64,000 nucleotides of DNA from positions 26,462,072 to 26,526,071 of the forward strand of contig OX155971.1 in the NCBI GenBank assembly GCA_944548615.1, given 5' to 3'. The position numbers were made by a program, and so were the translations under genes. Source of the DNA: Micropterix aruncella (lineage: Eukaryota; Arthropoda; Insecta; Lepidoptera; Micropterigidae). The notes below the pieces were generated by a model. The model was not told the origin of the DNA. It saw nothing but the letters and a program-made list of their open reading frames with translations, and made no database searches. Of this stretch, positions 22,615 through 33,554 are shown one piece after another. Position 1 is the first letter of the stretch. The number at the start of each line of letters is the position of its first letter.

Positions 22615-23245
22615 TGTAACGATCCTAAGTATCGTACATGTCAGTCAACAAATGCATTGAATTCCAGAGAAATGCACTGACGTCAATACAGCCATTGTTC
22701 CACCTCGTACAGCGCTGAATTAGCACGAATTTTAACTACTTTGTCAAATCAGTTACATTGAACAACATTTTTACTCGGAATATTTTGGATTGCGTCATTT
22801 TTGGGCCTTTATAAGGCGGCGAAAATAGCATCAGGGTATCATATCTCGAATGATCACTCCCCCCAGCGGCGGAATCACCAGGCACTACTCTCACGACCTT
22901 TTTAGGTACCTCTTCCTTTCTTCCTCAAATCAAGACGAACAATCATCAGTCTGAACTCCTACAGACTCGAGCGGTATCGAGTACAAGATACTCTGAGCAC
23001 AAACTATAATCCTTATCCATGCAACCTCTTAACTTCATGCAGATAGCTACTACATTCGCGTCAACCCCTGACACATTCGGGAAGCGTTAACAAACTGGCA
23101 ATATAAATCACTATAAATTCCTTCTGATACAATAAATACTTTCTGATATACTTTCAATCGACTTTCAATACGGAGATAACCCGCAAGTTGACACCACCTC
23201 CTCACATCAAACAACTTGGAGTCTAGTGAGGGGTGGCCCGTCACA
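22615..23245 (-). mobile_element. Solo LTR 1 (631 bp, TSD ACTG)
   Basis: In plus orientation the block runs TGTAACGATCC...CCCGTCACA and is flanked by ACTG at 22611-22614 and 23246-23249, a 4-base target-site duplication. On the minus strand it begins TGTGACGGGCCACCCCTCAC and ends GATCGTTACA, the TG...CA ends of an LTR. A TATAAAGG box (minus, near 22812) fits a promoter. No internal retrotransposon sequence is attached, so it is a solo LTR. Related to 23945-24561 and 41567-42189. Confidence 0.85.
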
Positions 23246-23944
23246 ACTGTTTCACGTATAGGGTATGTAAAATTTGTAATACGCAGCTCGGCGATATTGA
23301 CGTATACAATACTTCATCTATCGCTCTTAAGAAAGCAATGACTAATGAAGGTGTTTATTGTTCATTCTAATCGCAATAAATAATATAATATAATATTAAT
23401 AACATGTATTCAATAATATATTTCAATAATATGTATGACTATGAACGTGTATTTACATAAAATTTTATTTACTTATTTTGACTTTCTTTCTCATTTCCTA
23501 TCTACCCCTATGTGTGTATATTCTTCAGAAAAAAATATGTTAATTCTTTAAATTATGAATGTTTAAGTAGAAACATTTAATTATCTTTATTTTCGAAACT
23601 TGATAATTTTGTATAAAATGCATTGTAACAGCTTTATGTTTCCTAAACATTATTAAAATAAGAAAAAGTAAAAAATAAAAATAGGAATGTTGGAAAATGC
23701 ATTATCTTAGTAATTGGAATGTATAACCATAAAAAACATTTCATTTTATTACTAGCAAATCGAAACATTTGTGTTTCGAAACATTGGTTAATCCACCTAA
23801 CGGTAATCTAGTAAAAAAGCTTATAAGCGCACGTCGCCGTTTAAGCAAAGACTGCGTGAGTACCGGAACGTGATGTTAAACAATCCGGCAGCCTGTAGGA
23901 TAAGTGTCGTTAGAAACCAAGGTGGGCTGATACCGTAAAGGGTA

Positions 23945-24561
23945 TGTTGGAGTCACTTCGTCCAACATACCCACAAAAAAGAATTAATTTCTATAGAATC
24001 GAAACCGCAAATACGCTCAAAAATACACGAGTCAACTGCAATTGAATTCCAACTAAATTCGGCATTTACTGCACACACAGCTGATGACTAATGTCATTTC
24101 TTCTGATCGATAAGAATTGACACAGTTATTCTCCCCCACCGGTGGATACTGCGTCATTACATACCATATAAAACGCAGTACATTTCGATCGATCAATATC
24201 ATTCCCTTGGTGGATATCATTCCCCTAGTGGACAGTTCCCGTGGCTACACATCATCATCATCCTCTCAGCGGCCGTCGCCCGCTCTAAGTACGCGCTCAT
24301 ACATTGATCAGTCATATATTATCCGCGATCTTCAAACTTCACACTTCGGCTACACATCCACGACACCACCTCGAGCCCACACTACCTACACACTGGCGAA
24401 GTATCAAACAAAGCGTTACAAACTGGCAACCGATCACATACCTTCTGAATAAACACTTCAACTTCAACTACAACGACTTTCAATACGGAGAACACTTATT
24501 GATGAGAACCACCCTTTGCTCACGAATAATTGGAGTCTAGTGAAGGGTGGCCACTCTCACA
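23945..24561 (-). mobile_element. Solo LTR 2 (617 bp, TSD GGTA)
   Basis: Plus-strand limits are TGTTGGAGTCAC and CCACTCTCACA with GGTA on both sides (23941-23944 and 24562-24565). The first 80 bases in minus sense (TGTGAGAGTGGCCACCC, AGACTCCAATTATT, CTCCGTATTGAAAGT) align with the 22615 copy. The middle has diverged more. It has a TTTTATATGG TATA-like word on the minus strand near 24167. The two open frames inside are not gag- or pol-like. Confidence 0.8.
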
Positions 24562-24879
24562 GGTATAAAAATATCCCACTAGCCCTCATCTCTTAAAATG
24601 TATATGTAAAGGGCTTCCTAGTACATATCCGTGTTCCTGTTTTCATTTTATTGTCTAGTCCAAGATGGTGAATATAGTTTTTTTTCATCAAGATGAAAAA
24701 TATTTCTTCGAGATGAAGGCGGATATATTCTGACCCCTCCCTCCCGAGACGATTAAGATCATCTTCACTACTACTAAAAAATCTTGAGGTGACACAACCG
24801 ATTTTTTATTCATTTATTTACCAGTTGATAAAAAAAAACCTTTACTTGGTTGAGTCAAAATAAACTAAAATTACTACTC

Positions 24880-25035
24880 GGGTAAGTGTATAAAAGGCGG
24901 GATCATCGCTTTGCTGGAGGGTAGTTTTGTGTCGTCCCAAAGTATTCTACGCTCATCCCACGGCTAAAAGAACGATCACATATCGTTATATCAGCCTGAA
25001 GTGATGGGTTCGCCCGTTGTAGTCGACACTGTCTA
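24880..25035 (-). repeat. Repeat family A, end fragment
   Basis: Minus-strand family A start (GTGATGGGTTCGCCCGTTGT and AGTCGACA on +, about 25000-25028) with the adjoining AACGATCACATATCGTTATA block also seen in copy 2. It lies about 120 bases upstream of the receptor exon acceptor. Confidence 0.65.
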
Positions 25036-25157
25036 ACTGTAGCAATGAAAATAGTTTTCGATCGTGACCATTAAATAAATAAATAGAATAAAATTTTTAA
25101 GTGTCAAGATTTAGAGATCTGCTTCCAGTCTAGTAATTCTGTTATTTTTTTTTACAG

Positions 25158-25760
25158 AAACAATCGAGATGGTCTTGCGTTCGCGCCGAATCAGAATTGT
25201 CGGAATCCCTGAACGCCAACAACATCCAGAAGCAGCAGCTGAGCAAATCGCCGGATGGAGAAGAAGAACAGCAGCGATTCGATTGCCCGAAAGTAGCAAA
25301 CAGACATTGTTGCTCCCACTGCGGCAATCTAAAGCGCAAACGCAGCCAGACCAAAGTGAAAAGAAGCTCCACTGTCACCTACAAATGCAATAGAATGTCA
25401 AGATTTTCGGTCAAGTCTAGGCCCAGTTCCGTCAACGACGGCGGCCCCGAGAACAGAGTATCTTCTCTGCGCAGAGAAACTAAAACTGCTCAAACTCTTA
25501 GCATCGTTGTGGGAGGTTTCATCGCGTGTTGGCTGCCCTTCTTCCTTTACTATTTATTAACTCCCTTTATATCAAAGGATTACGTGAGTCCTGTGTTCAT
25601 GTCCTTTCTCACTTGGCTGGGGTGGTTTAATTCTGCGATCAATCCGTTTATATACGCTTTCTATGCGCCTGACTTTAGAGTCGCCTTCTGGAGGTTAACT
25701 CTGAGGAAGTTCTCGAGAAGTGAGAGTAGAAAGATGGATAATGTACAGCATAATAAATGA
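25158..25760 (+). CDS. Biogenic-amine GPCR, 3' coding exon (ICL3, TM6, TM7, C-terminus)
   Basis: After the acceptor (TTTTTTTTTACAG) the frame continues in phase 0 for 200 codons to TGA at 25758-25760. It begins with a long polar third intracellular loop, including a Cys/His cluster (DCPKVANRHCCSHCGN) and basic stretches. Then comes ETKTAQTLSIVVGGFIAC WLPFF, the TM6 signature CWLPFF of amine receptors, an extracellular loop, TM7 with WFNSAINPFIYAFY (NPxxY-type switch as NPFIY), and a short helix 8 (DFRVAFWRL) with a basic Ser-rich C-terminus. The match in wording is to invertebrate tyramine/octopamine receptors; type-2 tyramine receptor is my best guess. Together with the exon at 16301 this gives about the C-terminal half of the protein. 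The frame is intact, so it looks functional. Coupling and ligand cannot be read from the sequence. Confidence 0.92.
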   Translation, partial: KQSRWSCVRAESELSESLNANNIQKQQLSKSPDGEEEQQRFDCPKVANRHCCSHCGNLKRKRSQTKVKRSSTVTYKCNRMSRFSVKSRPSSVNDGGPENRVSSLRRETKTAQTLSIVVGGFIACWLPFFLYYLLTPFISKDYVSPVFMSFLTWLGWFNSAINPFIYAFYAPDFRVAFWRLTLRKFSRSESRKMDNVQHNK

Positions 25761-25808
25761 AGTATAAGACCGAATTTTGTAGAATGATCTCAATCTCTAA
25801 ATATATTC

Positions 25809-25814
25809 AATAAA
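25809..25814 (+). promoter_or_regulatory. Possible polyadenylation signal of the GPCR gene
   Basis: AATAAA lies 49 bases after the receptor stop codon. AT-rich sequence makes such hexamers common, so the real site may be further on. Confidence 0.4.
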
Positions 25815-25994
25815 ATGTTGAAAATATTTTTTTTTAGAAACATGTACAATTAGTAAGGTTTAATATAGAAAATATAAGGGGAACGATGCGACGCTTTAAT
25901 TCCATGTTTTGTAAAATATTATTAATTGAGGCGTAACTCTTCCAAATTGATTTGTTCCAGTCTGGGATTAAAACGTAGTTCAATATGGCATATT

Positions 25995-26730
25995 ATTCAT
26001 ATTCATTTTATTAGTATACTGGTATACAAGTCAGATACAGATTAGCAAACATTCATACATATTAGCAAAAAAACATTTTTTTATCGTAAAAATAAAATAA
26101 ACGAAACAAAACGAAGGAAAAAACACAATAATAATGTAAAAAGAAGAAATACAAGACAAAATCCAAAGAGATCATTAAATATTTTAGCCACCAAAGCATT
26201 TTAGACTTCACTCGAGTAATATTCCTCCAGTGAGTAAAACGCCTTATCTGTAAGGTATCTCTTAAGGCGTCTCTTAAACACGTCGAGAGATTGCGCCTGC
26301 CTAATGTGCTCGCTGAGTTTGTTGTAAACCGCTGGGCCGGCGATATAGGCTAGCATCTCCGACTTGGATAACGCATGACTTACCGAACGTAGCATGCTAC
26401 GGGATCTTGTTGGATACTGATGATGCACACCATTCACTTCAAAATCGGCTAGATTTCTGCGAACGAACAGCGCTACTTCCATTATTTAATTTGACGGCAG
26501 CGAAATGATGCAGAGATCTCTAAACAGAGGCCTAGCTAGCGTATCAAGCGCCACACGAACTATTGTGCGGACTGCACGCTTCTGCATAACGAAAACCTTC
26601 TGCCTGTCGGCTGCTCGCCTCCATCACTCCGCGCCGTACGTTAGCAGTGAATGAACGTATGCAAAGTAACACATGCGCAGCGCGGATAAATCGAGAAATG
26701 AAGCGATGCGATAGAGTGCATAGCACGCTC
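25995..26730 (-). pseudogene. LINE RT C-terminal fragment and 3' UTR
   Basis: Minus-strand translation from about 26720 gives LRMCYFAYVHSLLTYGAE, then a stop, then VFVMQKRAVRTIVRV, RPLFRDL and, in the open frame 26482-26201, YPTRSRSMLR, GPAVYNKLSEHIR and FKRRLKRYL, ending at a stop on 26201. This is the standard order for the thumb and tail of CR1/jockey-type LINE RTs. At least one stop and a frame change break it. The 3' UTR runs left to an ATTCATATTCATTT-rich end near 25997. It sits right after the receptor gene on the opposite strand. Confidence 0.75.
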
Positions 26731-27133
26731 TTCCGAATTTATCACATAAAGCATCATGATAGTAAGACAGAGAGCAATCAATACAAGTTTTATCGCTGTC
26801 CAAAATCAGTGTTGAACGTTGGTCGTCATATTGAAAAGTAATTTGGCCTGCTGTTAGTTCACATCAAATCGCATATTAAGGTTTATTCCAGTTGGTAAAT
26901 AGTCGGGAAGGTATTGAATATTTTAAGGACTTATTTTCCGATTTTGTAAAAGTATTATAATTAAATCTGGAAATGGGATTTTTAAATAGGAAAATGGGAT
27001 TTTCCCATTTTGGAGAAGTAATTAAATCTGTAAAAGTAATTATATATGCCAATCAACAACTTTCGAGTCTGGCAGTCGATCATTAAATGCACAAAAAAGC
27101 AATCTGGCGTATTTACAATTGAACGGAGCTAAA

Positions 27134-27803
27134 GTACGGGCCAAAGGAACGTTCCGATGGGGTAATAAACCGAGCTGTCAACAAAGATGCGGCTAACGTC
27201 GATATTTGTTATCGATGAATTACGCTTGCTCGATGAAACAGTATTATACATCTGCATTTATTATAGTACCGATTGCTATATTTAATAATATTTTCGGTTT
27301 AAGTATTATTTTAAAATTAGAGTAATTTAATAATGACCTAATTATGTGATGTGTGCTATTAAATGAGTACTTAATAGATAACTGATTGTCATAGCATGGC
27401 ATATCATAGGTCATTATTAATTTCTAGACAGTCATTAGTAAAATGTTATCGTGGCATTTTGTAATAATGAGTCTCACATATGTATATTATAAAATGCTGC
27501 GCGGATAAAACATCATTACTTGCCTATCAGTTGAGCAATGGAGACTATATTTTTAACCTGGACCTATTGAAGTTGAAGGGTGATATTAATATGCAGACTC
27601 GGTGCCTTATACATAATATTTTGTTAATTTTTGACGAACTGAAAAGTGACCCGACAAAAGTTTCACTGCTCAATCTCAGTAATATAATAATCTGATAGAT
27701 AATCTGCGAAGGTTGTGACACGCATCCCTACAAGCAGGTAGTAAAAGGGGCGGGACAGGCCTAATGATTTATTGCCTCACAGGAACGTTCCTTTGGCCCG
27801 TAC
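27134..27803. mobile_element. DNA element with 22-base terminal inverted repeats
   Basis: GTACGGGCCAAAGGAACGTTCC is present at 27134-27155 and as its perfect reverse complement at 27782-27803. The 670-base interior is AT-rich and holds a 71-codon + strand frame (27480-27695) beginning YIIKCCADKTSLLAYQLSNG with no domain I know; it might be a scrap of transposase. It looks like a non-autonomous DNA transposon. I cannot name the superfamily. Confidence 0.75.
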
Positions 27804-28903
27804 TATAGTATGGAGGGAAGATTTATACAATTACAGAAACAGATTTTAAAAGGTTTAAAACTTATAATACAAATCGATATTGTCACAGATTATCAATTGA
27901 AAGAAGTCTTGTTACCTTAAAAAGTCGCGGAATGCGTCTGGCGGGATTTAAAAATTAGACAAAAATACAAACTCATTGCTCTCATTTTTACAGTCTTGAT
28001 TTTTTTTGTACAGGATAATTGATCCTATTATTTTACGAAAAAAAATACATCTGGGTAATATTCATAACAACTAAAGCCTCGCGAGACTCTACTGAAGGTT
28101 GTGGCAATGCGCAGTGTTTTATGCGCGTAATTCGTTTAACGCGCCTCAGAATCGCGTAATGCGTATCACTCTAGCGATAACTAAAAGAGTCTGGCAAAGC
28201 TTTGGCGGTCGCAGATCACAGCCCGATGCTATGCCTAGCTATCGTTATAATGTTAGGTATCATCTGAACAATTCAGATCTGGAAAAAAAGTGCCACTATT
28301 TTGATAGGTTTTTCAGGTGCCAGACACTTTTGCCATACCTATAAGTCAGCCAGATTATTTTTATCTAATAAATGTTGTATTCGACTTGACAGCAAAACGA
28401 TTTTCGTTAGTGATAAAAAAAAGTGCCGAAGAATCGCATTTTCGAAAGCGTTGTGCAGCTCACCGGAAAACCCCCCTACAAAATACATTTACGATACTTA
28501 AAATTAGTCACTGAATAAATTTATTTTATTTATTTATTTATTGGTCCACAAAAAAAATTACACCGTTAGCACTTAAGATAGATTGTGTTGCTCCTAACTA
28601 GGCAGAGCCTGTTCTAAGGAGAACACCAATACAAATGATTAAAAAATACATAACTTCCAAACTAAAAATAAAAAATTTGAATCAAATCAAGTTAAAATGA
28701 AATTCTCACTACACCAAAATAATATTAGAAGTATAGACAAGTAATACCAAATAATAATAATATATAATAGCAATAATAAATAATCATTTATAATAATAAC
28801 TAATAATATATAAGAATTAATAAAAATACGTATATAAAATAAACAGAAAATAAATATATTTATTTATTTTAAAATTGTGATGAATGTTTTCTCCGTCTCT
28901 CTC

Positions 28904-30160
28904 CTACCAAGGTTTTATTAACCATGATGTAAGGTGATATTTTTGTTGCTTGCTGCTAATTTCCAATATGTTCTCTTTACTCATGATATTAGCCATTTTT
29001 GAAGCAAGAAAGCTGTAATGACGTTGTCCAAAAGACGTTAGACGTTTCGGAACTTCAAAGTTTCCCTTATAACGATCTGATCTCTCCCTGTTTTCCGGAG
29101 AAACACAATATTCGTCTTCATTGTTGTTCTTAAAATGAAGTATTGCTTTGAGGCAATACAACTGCCTCAAATCAAGCAATTGTGCCTCAACATACAGGTC
29201 GTCAGAAGGGTAACGCCTAGGCTTCCTTAACATGATTCTAATTATTGCCTTTTGGACAACGTTCACTTTCTGGAGGAGGGTTTTTCCGCAAGCTCCCCAT
29301 CCATGTATACCGTATGTCATTATTGATTGGTATATAGCGTAATATATAATTTTTAAATAGGGCAGGCCGAGAATATCTCGCAATTGAATAAATATATAAA
29401 TCAGTTTCCTTAGTCTTTTCACTAGACACTCGGTATGTAATTCCCACCGTAGGTGTCTATCTATAATTATTCCGAGATATTTTATCGCTCCGACTGGTCC
29501 GATTGGCTGACAACGACACGTGGCATCTTTCTTGCAGTCGTGAATGATAAGATGATGGTGATCATCCGGCTGGCCTCTTACATCGATGCTAAATGGGATG
29601 TATTTTGTTTTGCCAACATTTAACGTAAGTAGGTTTAGGTCTAGCCAGGTTTTAATTGAAGCCATCGCGATGTTAGTACGATTATATACCTTTTCCCAAT
29701 TAGAACCGGAAATTACTAACACCGTGTCATCAGCATACGCTATTGTTCTACCAAAACCAATCTCGCAAAGCGGATTTATGTACATAGTGAACAGTATTGG
29801 TCCGAGCACGCTACCTTGAGGAACGCCAAATGTTAGTGGCAGGGATACACTTCGAACACCGTTGAGGTTAACAGTATGTGTTCTGTTTTTTAAATAATCG
29901 GAAAACCAATTCAATGCGAGGCCATTGATTCCATAACCCTTTAATATTTTACAAAGTATTTTATGGGATATAGTATCAAAAGCCTTCGCTAGATCTAAAA
30001 ATACCGCAATGCATTTCTTTTTCGAATCCAATGCATTCGTTATGCTTTTAGTAACCTCAAGGATAGCCTTGCCCGTACCGACACCGTTCCGAAAGCCGAA
30101 TTGATTTTTAGATAGAAGATCCATTTTATCTAAGTGGCTTGTTAGTCTTTCCTTTACCAC
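28904..30160 (-). pseudogene. LINE ORF2, reverse-transcriptase domain (C-terminal part)
   Basis: This 418-codon frame has the RT fingers and palm in order: KNQFGFRNGVGT, IAVFLDLAKAFDTISH (first catalytic Asp), FGVPQGSVLGPILF, and AYADDTVLV with the catalytic YADD at about residues 142-145. A long thumb and tail with IKYLGIIIDRHLRW, YGIHGWGACG and a C-terminal FGQRHYSFLASKMAN follow. It copies its RNA onto nicked target DNA. The frame is continuous to its stop but is separated by a frameshift from the upstream part (30684-30178) ending DIANYRPISTI. Not functional as it stands. Confidence 0.9.
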
Positions 30161-30177
30161 TTTTTCGATTATTTTGC

Positions 30178-30850
30178 TCAGATTGTTGAGATAGGCCTAT
30201 AGTTTGCAATATCTATGTCATCATCTTGTTTATATATTGGTACTATATTGGCATGCTTAAAATGATTTGGGAAGATCCTCGTCTTAAAGCTTTGGTTTAT
30301 TATGTATTCAAGTGGAATGGCAAGGTTATTTCTATAGGTTTTTATCATATCTGCTTTGATATCATCAGGACCGCTTGAGTTGTTGTTTTTTAGTGTCGAT
30401 ATTATTTTGATAATTTCCGTCTGTGTTGTTGGTCTCAAGTAGAATGACGAGGACGTACTGCCATTGGCATCGATCCTGTCCGCTAGTTCCTCTTCCCGAA
30501 TGTTATTTTTTTGGAGATTTTTATTTGCTAAGACATAGCCTATGCTATTAAAATATTCATTAATATGATTCACGACTTTTTCAGGGTCTTGCTCAACTGT
30601 GGTTATCTTTCCCAATATATTTAACTCTGAGATTGTTTTATATTTTGTATTATTGAAAGCAATGTCTTTTTGACTGTGTTCCATATTTTTTTTGAATCGT
30701 GTTTGACATCTTCTATTTTTTTTCTATAAAAGTTTGTTTTCGTATTTTTTATTATCAATTGACATAGGTTTTTATATTTAATATAATACTCTTTTAATTC
30801 ATCATCCTCGGCATCTTTTAGTACAGCTTTGTGAATTTTATCCCTATTAC
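30178..30850 (-). pseudogene. LINE ORF2, linker and RT N-terminal part
   Basis: From just left of the inserted LINE (about 30850) the minus frame reads RNRDKIHKAV, KIWNTVKK, then SGPDDIKADMIKTYRN, IVPIYKQDDDIDIANYRPIS, ending at a TGA made by a small deletion near 30180. The SGPD and NYRPIS words are typical RT block 1 and 2 features. Downstream the frame resumes as SKIIEKVVKERL. Confidence 0.85.
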
Positions 30851-30858
30851 GAATACAT

Positions 30859-32063
30859 GAATGAATGAATGAAAATCTCTTTATTGCACAATAAAAATAA
30901 GGTACAATGGCGGACTTATTGCTACACTACAGCAATATCTTCCAGTCAACCAACATGCTGGTGTGAAAAGAAGAGTAGGCAACAAAATTATAGCTTAAAA
31001 TTAAATTTGAAATTATAGCATATAATATACATTGTGTGTGTATCTGAAGTAAAAAGTAAATATATAAATAAATTTTTGAGTTGGACATATTATATGTATG
31101 TATATGTATATACATACATATTTTGATATATTAACAAATAAATAAATAAATAAGTAAATAAATAAACTGCCAAAATAAGGTAAGGAAAGGGAGGGGATAA
31201 CGGAAAGGTTAGAATTTATGATTAATATTTATTGTGAAAGGAAGTGCTTTTTCAATGATTGCTTAAAGGTGAACAGCGAGCTAGCGCCTCGAATAGTTAA
31301 AGGAAGCTGATTCCACAGTCGAGCTGCATGTACGGAGAAGGAGTAGGAAAAAAAGTGGTATTGTGTTTTGGGATACGTAGGATATTATTCTGACTTGAAC
31401 GAAGTGGGAGACCATGACTTCCTAACCCGGTAAAAGCCTCGTTGAGGTAGGAGGGAGATGTAGGGTTGTGTATAGAAGTGAAAGGATATTCAAATTTCTC
31501 CGACCCGTATACGAAGCCATTGCAATTTTGATCGGTACTCGGAAACATGGTCATACTTCCTCAGATTGAATATGTACCTTATGCAAACGTTCTGTAGGCG
31601 CTCAAGTTTATCCAGTCTGGTTTCGGTGAGATCCAAATATGCGACATCGGCATAGTCTAGTAACGGCAAAAGCAGACTTTGAATTATGGTTTGCTTAGTG
31701 CTTACAGGGAGGAATCTCTGCAACCTCCGAAGGCTATGAAAGCCATTATATATTCGCCTGCTTACTTCGTTGACTTGTGCTTGCCAAGAAAATGTCTCGT
31801 CCACGAGTATGCCTAAATTCTTTACGACTTTAGAATACCCAATGACGTTGTCCTCGATTTCTACTTGACGTAAAGATGACAGAGAAATAGGAGACAGTAA
31901 TTGTTGACTGCCAATTATAATTGATTGGGTCTTAGTAGGATTTAAGACAATGCCATGACTTTTAGCCCAAGAAGATATATGGGCAAGAGCCGAGTTCATA
32001 TCAAGTATGGCAGAGTCAATATATCAAGTATGGCAGAGTCAATATATCAAGTATGGCAGAGTC
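30859..32063 (-). mobile_element. 5'-truncated LINE nested in the larger LINE (TSD AATACAT)
   Basis: AATACAT occurs at 30852-30858 and 32064-32070, flanking the insertion. In minus sense the insert begins with a 23-base unit repeated three times (32066-31998), then encodes RT C-terminal sequence from 31999 (SWAKSHGIVLNPTKTQSIII, VVKNLGILVDETFSW, LPLLDYADVAYLD, RLQNVCIRYIFNL) to 31490. It then needs a frame change, and ends with an AATAAAGAG signal and a (TTCA)n tail at 30859. It lacks the RT core, so it is an ordinary truncated copy. Confidence 0.9.
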
Positions 32064-32066
32064 AAT
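31998..32066 (-). repeat. 23-base unit, three tandem copies
   Basis: ATATCAAGTATGGCAGAGTC followed by AAT is repeated without change at 31998-32020, 32021-32043 and 32044-32066. In minus sense the innermost copy encodes DSAILD of the LINE RT; the two extra copies sit exactly at the 5' truncation point. Confidence 0.9.
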
Positions 32067-32108
32067 ACATCGAACCAATCCATAGGTAATCCATTCCTTG
32101 AGACTTTG

Positions 32109-33049
32109 CTATTTATGTGGGATGGGTTTTTGGGTCACTGTGGTACACTTTTCGATATACCCTTTAAATATTGATATTAAGTTTTCGGTTGCCTTATCCA
32201 CGTCGTCTTCCTTTAATACCAGGTCCCATGATTCATTGCAGATAAAATGTGTTAGTTTTTCAAAGTCAATTTGTTTTCTCCTAATAATTTGTTTTTTTTT
32301 CCTTTTGTGGATAGAGTAGTTAATTCCAAAAATGATGGCATAGTGATCACTAATTGCCGTGTTGTATACAGCCGAGATATGTTGCAATTTACTTTTCACT
32401 AGCAGATGGTCCAAACAACTACTACAAGACATTGTGATTCGTGTTGGTTGACTATTAATCACTTTTATATTAGATTCTGCCAACATTGTGAGATAATCGT
32501 TTACTTTTTGGTTGTCGCTTTTTCTTATATCAATGTTCATATCTCCTACTATAAAAATATTCTTGTATTTTTATGTTCGTGGAGGGTATGTGACAGAGAA
32601 TCTATAAAAGGCGTGATATCCGTAGCAGACGGCGTTCTGTATATTGAAATTATGTTAATGTCATCATTGATTATTACACTTATACAATTACTACTTTCCA
32701 ATTTAATTTCAACAGTTTTATGTTTTAATATATTATTAACGTATAATACCACACCATCGTTTTGTCGTTCATTAAGTTTTGTATGGTACATATTACAGCC
32801 AGAAAGTTGTGCAGGTGAATAATCGTCACTTAACCAGGCTTCCGTTAAACATATAACATCAAAAGAAACACGTAAATCTTCTAGTAGCAATAATAGTTGA
32901 TGTAAATTTTTACGGATGCTCCTAATATTTATACAGAATACCTTAATTTGCATTTGATCCAGGAAGGCTTTGCAACAGGATGGATTGTCAATATATTCAG
33001 AAACGGGACTGTAATTGTCATTAATTTCTTCAATATCCTTTAAGTCCAT
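32109..33049 (-). pseudogene. LINE ORF2, AP-type endonuclease domain
   Basis: Two minus frames, 33049-32549 and 32540-32109, form one apurinic-type endonuclease: VFCINIRSIRKN (metal-binding N), FDVICLTEAWL (catalytic E), DGVVLYV, then VGDMNIDI (D and N of the active site), LDHLLV and ISDHYAIIF (D and H). An additional T in a T-run near 32550 shifts the frame between them, and a TAG at 32111-32109 ends the second. The domain would nick the target to prime reverse transcription. This copy is dead but well preserved. Confidence 0.88.
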
Positions 33050-33554
33050 AATTTTTCCTCTTTTTGATTATAAAATATGGGGCATTTAGGACGTTTAGAT
33101 TAATTATAGCAGTGTGGAAACTTGAAAGTGGTCATGGTAATGTTAGCAATGGCCGTTTGATAATCGATTTCATAAATACTTAAATAATAATCGTTGAAAA
33201 GACATTTTAGGAAAAAATAAAAATAGTCGATAATCAAATAAAAGTAATTGCATAGTTAATGAAATGATCGTGATAGTCAAATTAGAAATTATATAATAGT
33301 CAAATAAAAAGATAATCGGGAAATAATGGTAAAAGTCAATTGATAAAATGATCATAATGTATTTTATATGACAATGATAAAAGTAATTCAATTGCTTTAT
33401 GCCAAATAATTTTAATTGTTTAACTGGGTAGATGAAGAGATCTATCGACATTTGGTTACTGGGAAAAATCAGTACCCAAATATTCCCTACCTCCCCTTCC
33501 GTGCGAGAAGCAAGCGATTCGCGTTATTGTCAATTCGTTATTAGTCGTAAATGG

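Larger units (their letters stand above)
16497..25157 (+). other. GPCR intron, 8.66 kb, phase 0
   Basis: The donor is GTAAGT at 16497 and the acceptor is a T-run plus ACAG ending at 25157. Both exons are in phase 0, so splicing keeps the receptor frame. Inside I find family C, a possible short LINE tail, family A, a mariner remnant, a LINE with a C2H2 finger, a jockey-like LINE scrap, two solo LTRs and several family Q ends. A small extra exon in the poorly conserved third loop cannot be excluded. Confidence 0.75.
28514..33060 (-). mobile_element. Jockey/CR1-type LINE, split by another LINE
   Basis: In minus sense: endonuclease domain 33049-32109, inserted LINE (30859-32063), linker and RT 30850-28904, 3' UTR to an (AAAT)n tail near 28514. 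Removing the insertion with one TSD copy puts the flanking codons back in frame, in the order ITYGLVRCI then RNRDKIHKAV. Disabling lesions: an extra T in a T-run near 32550 (frameshift), TAG at 32111-32109, and a frameshift near 30180. ORF1 was not recognised. The upstream limit is uncertain. Confidence 0.85.
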
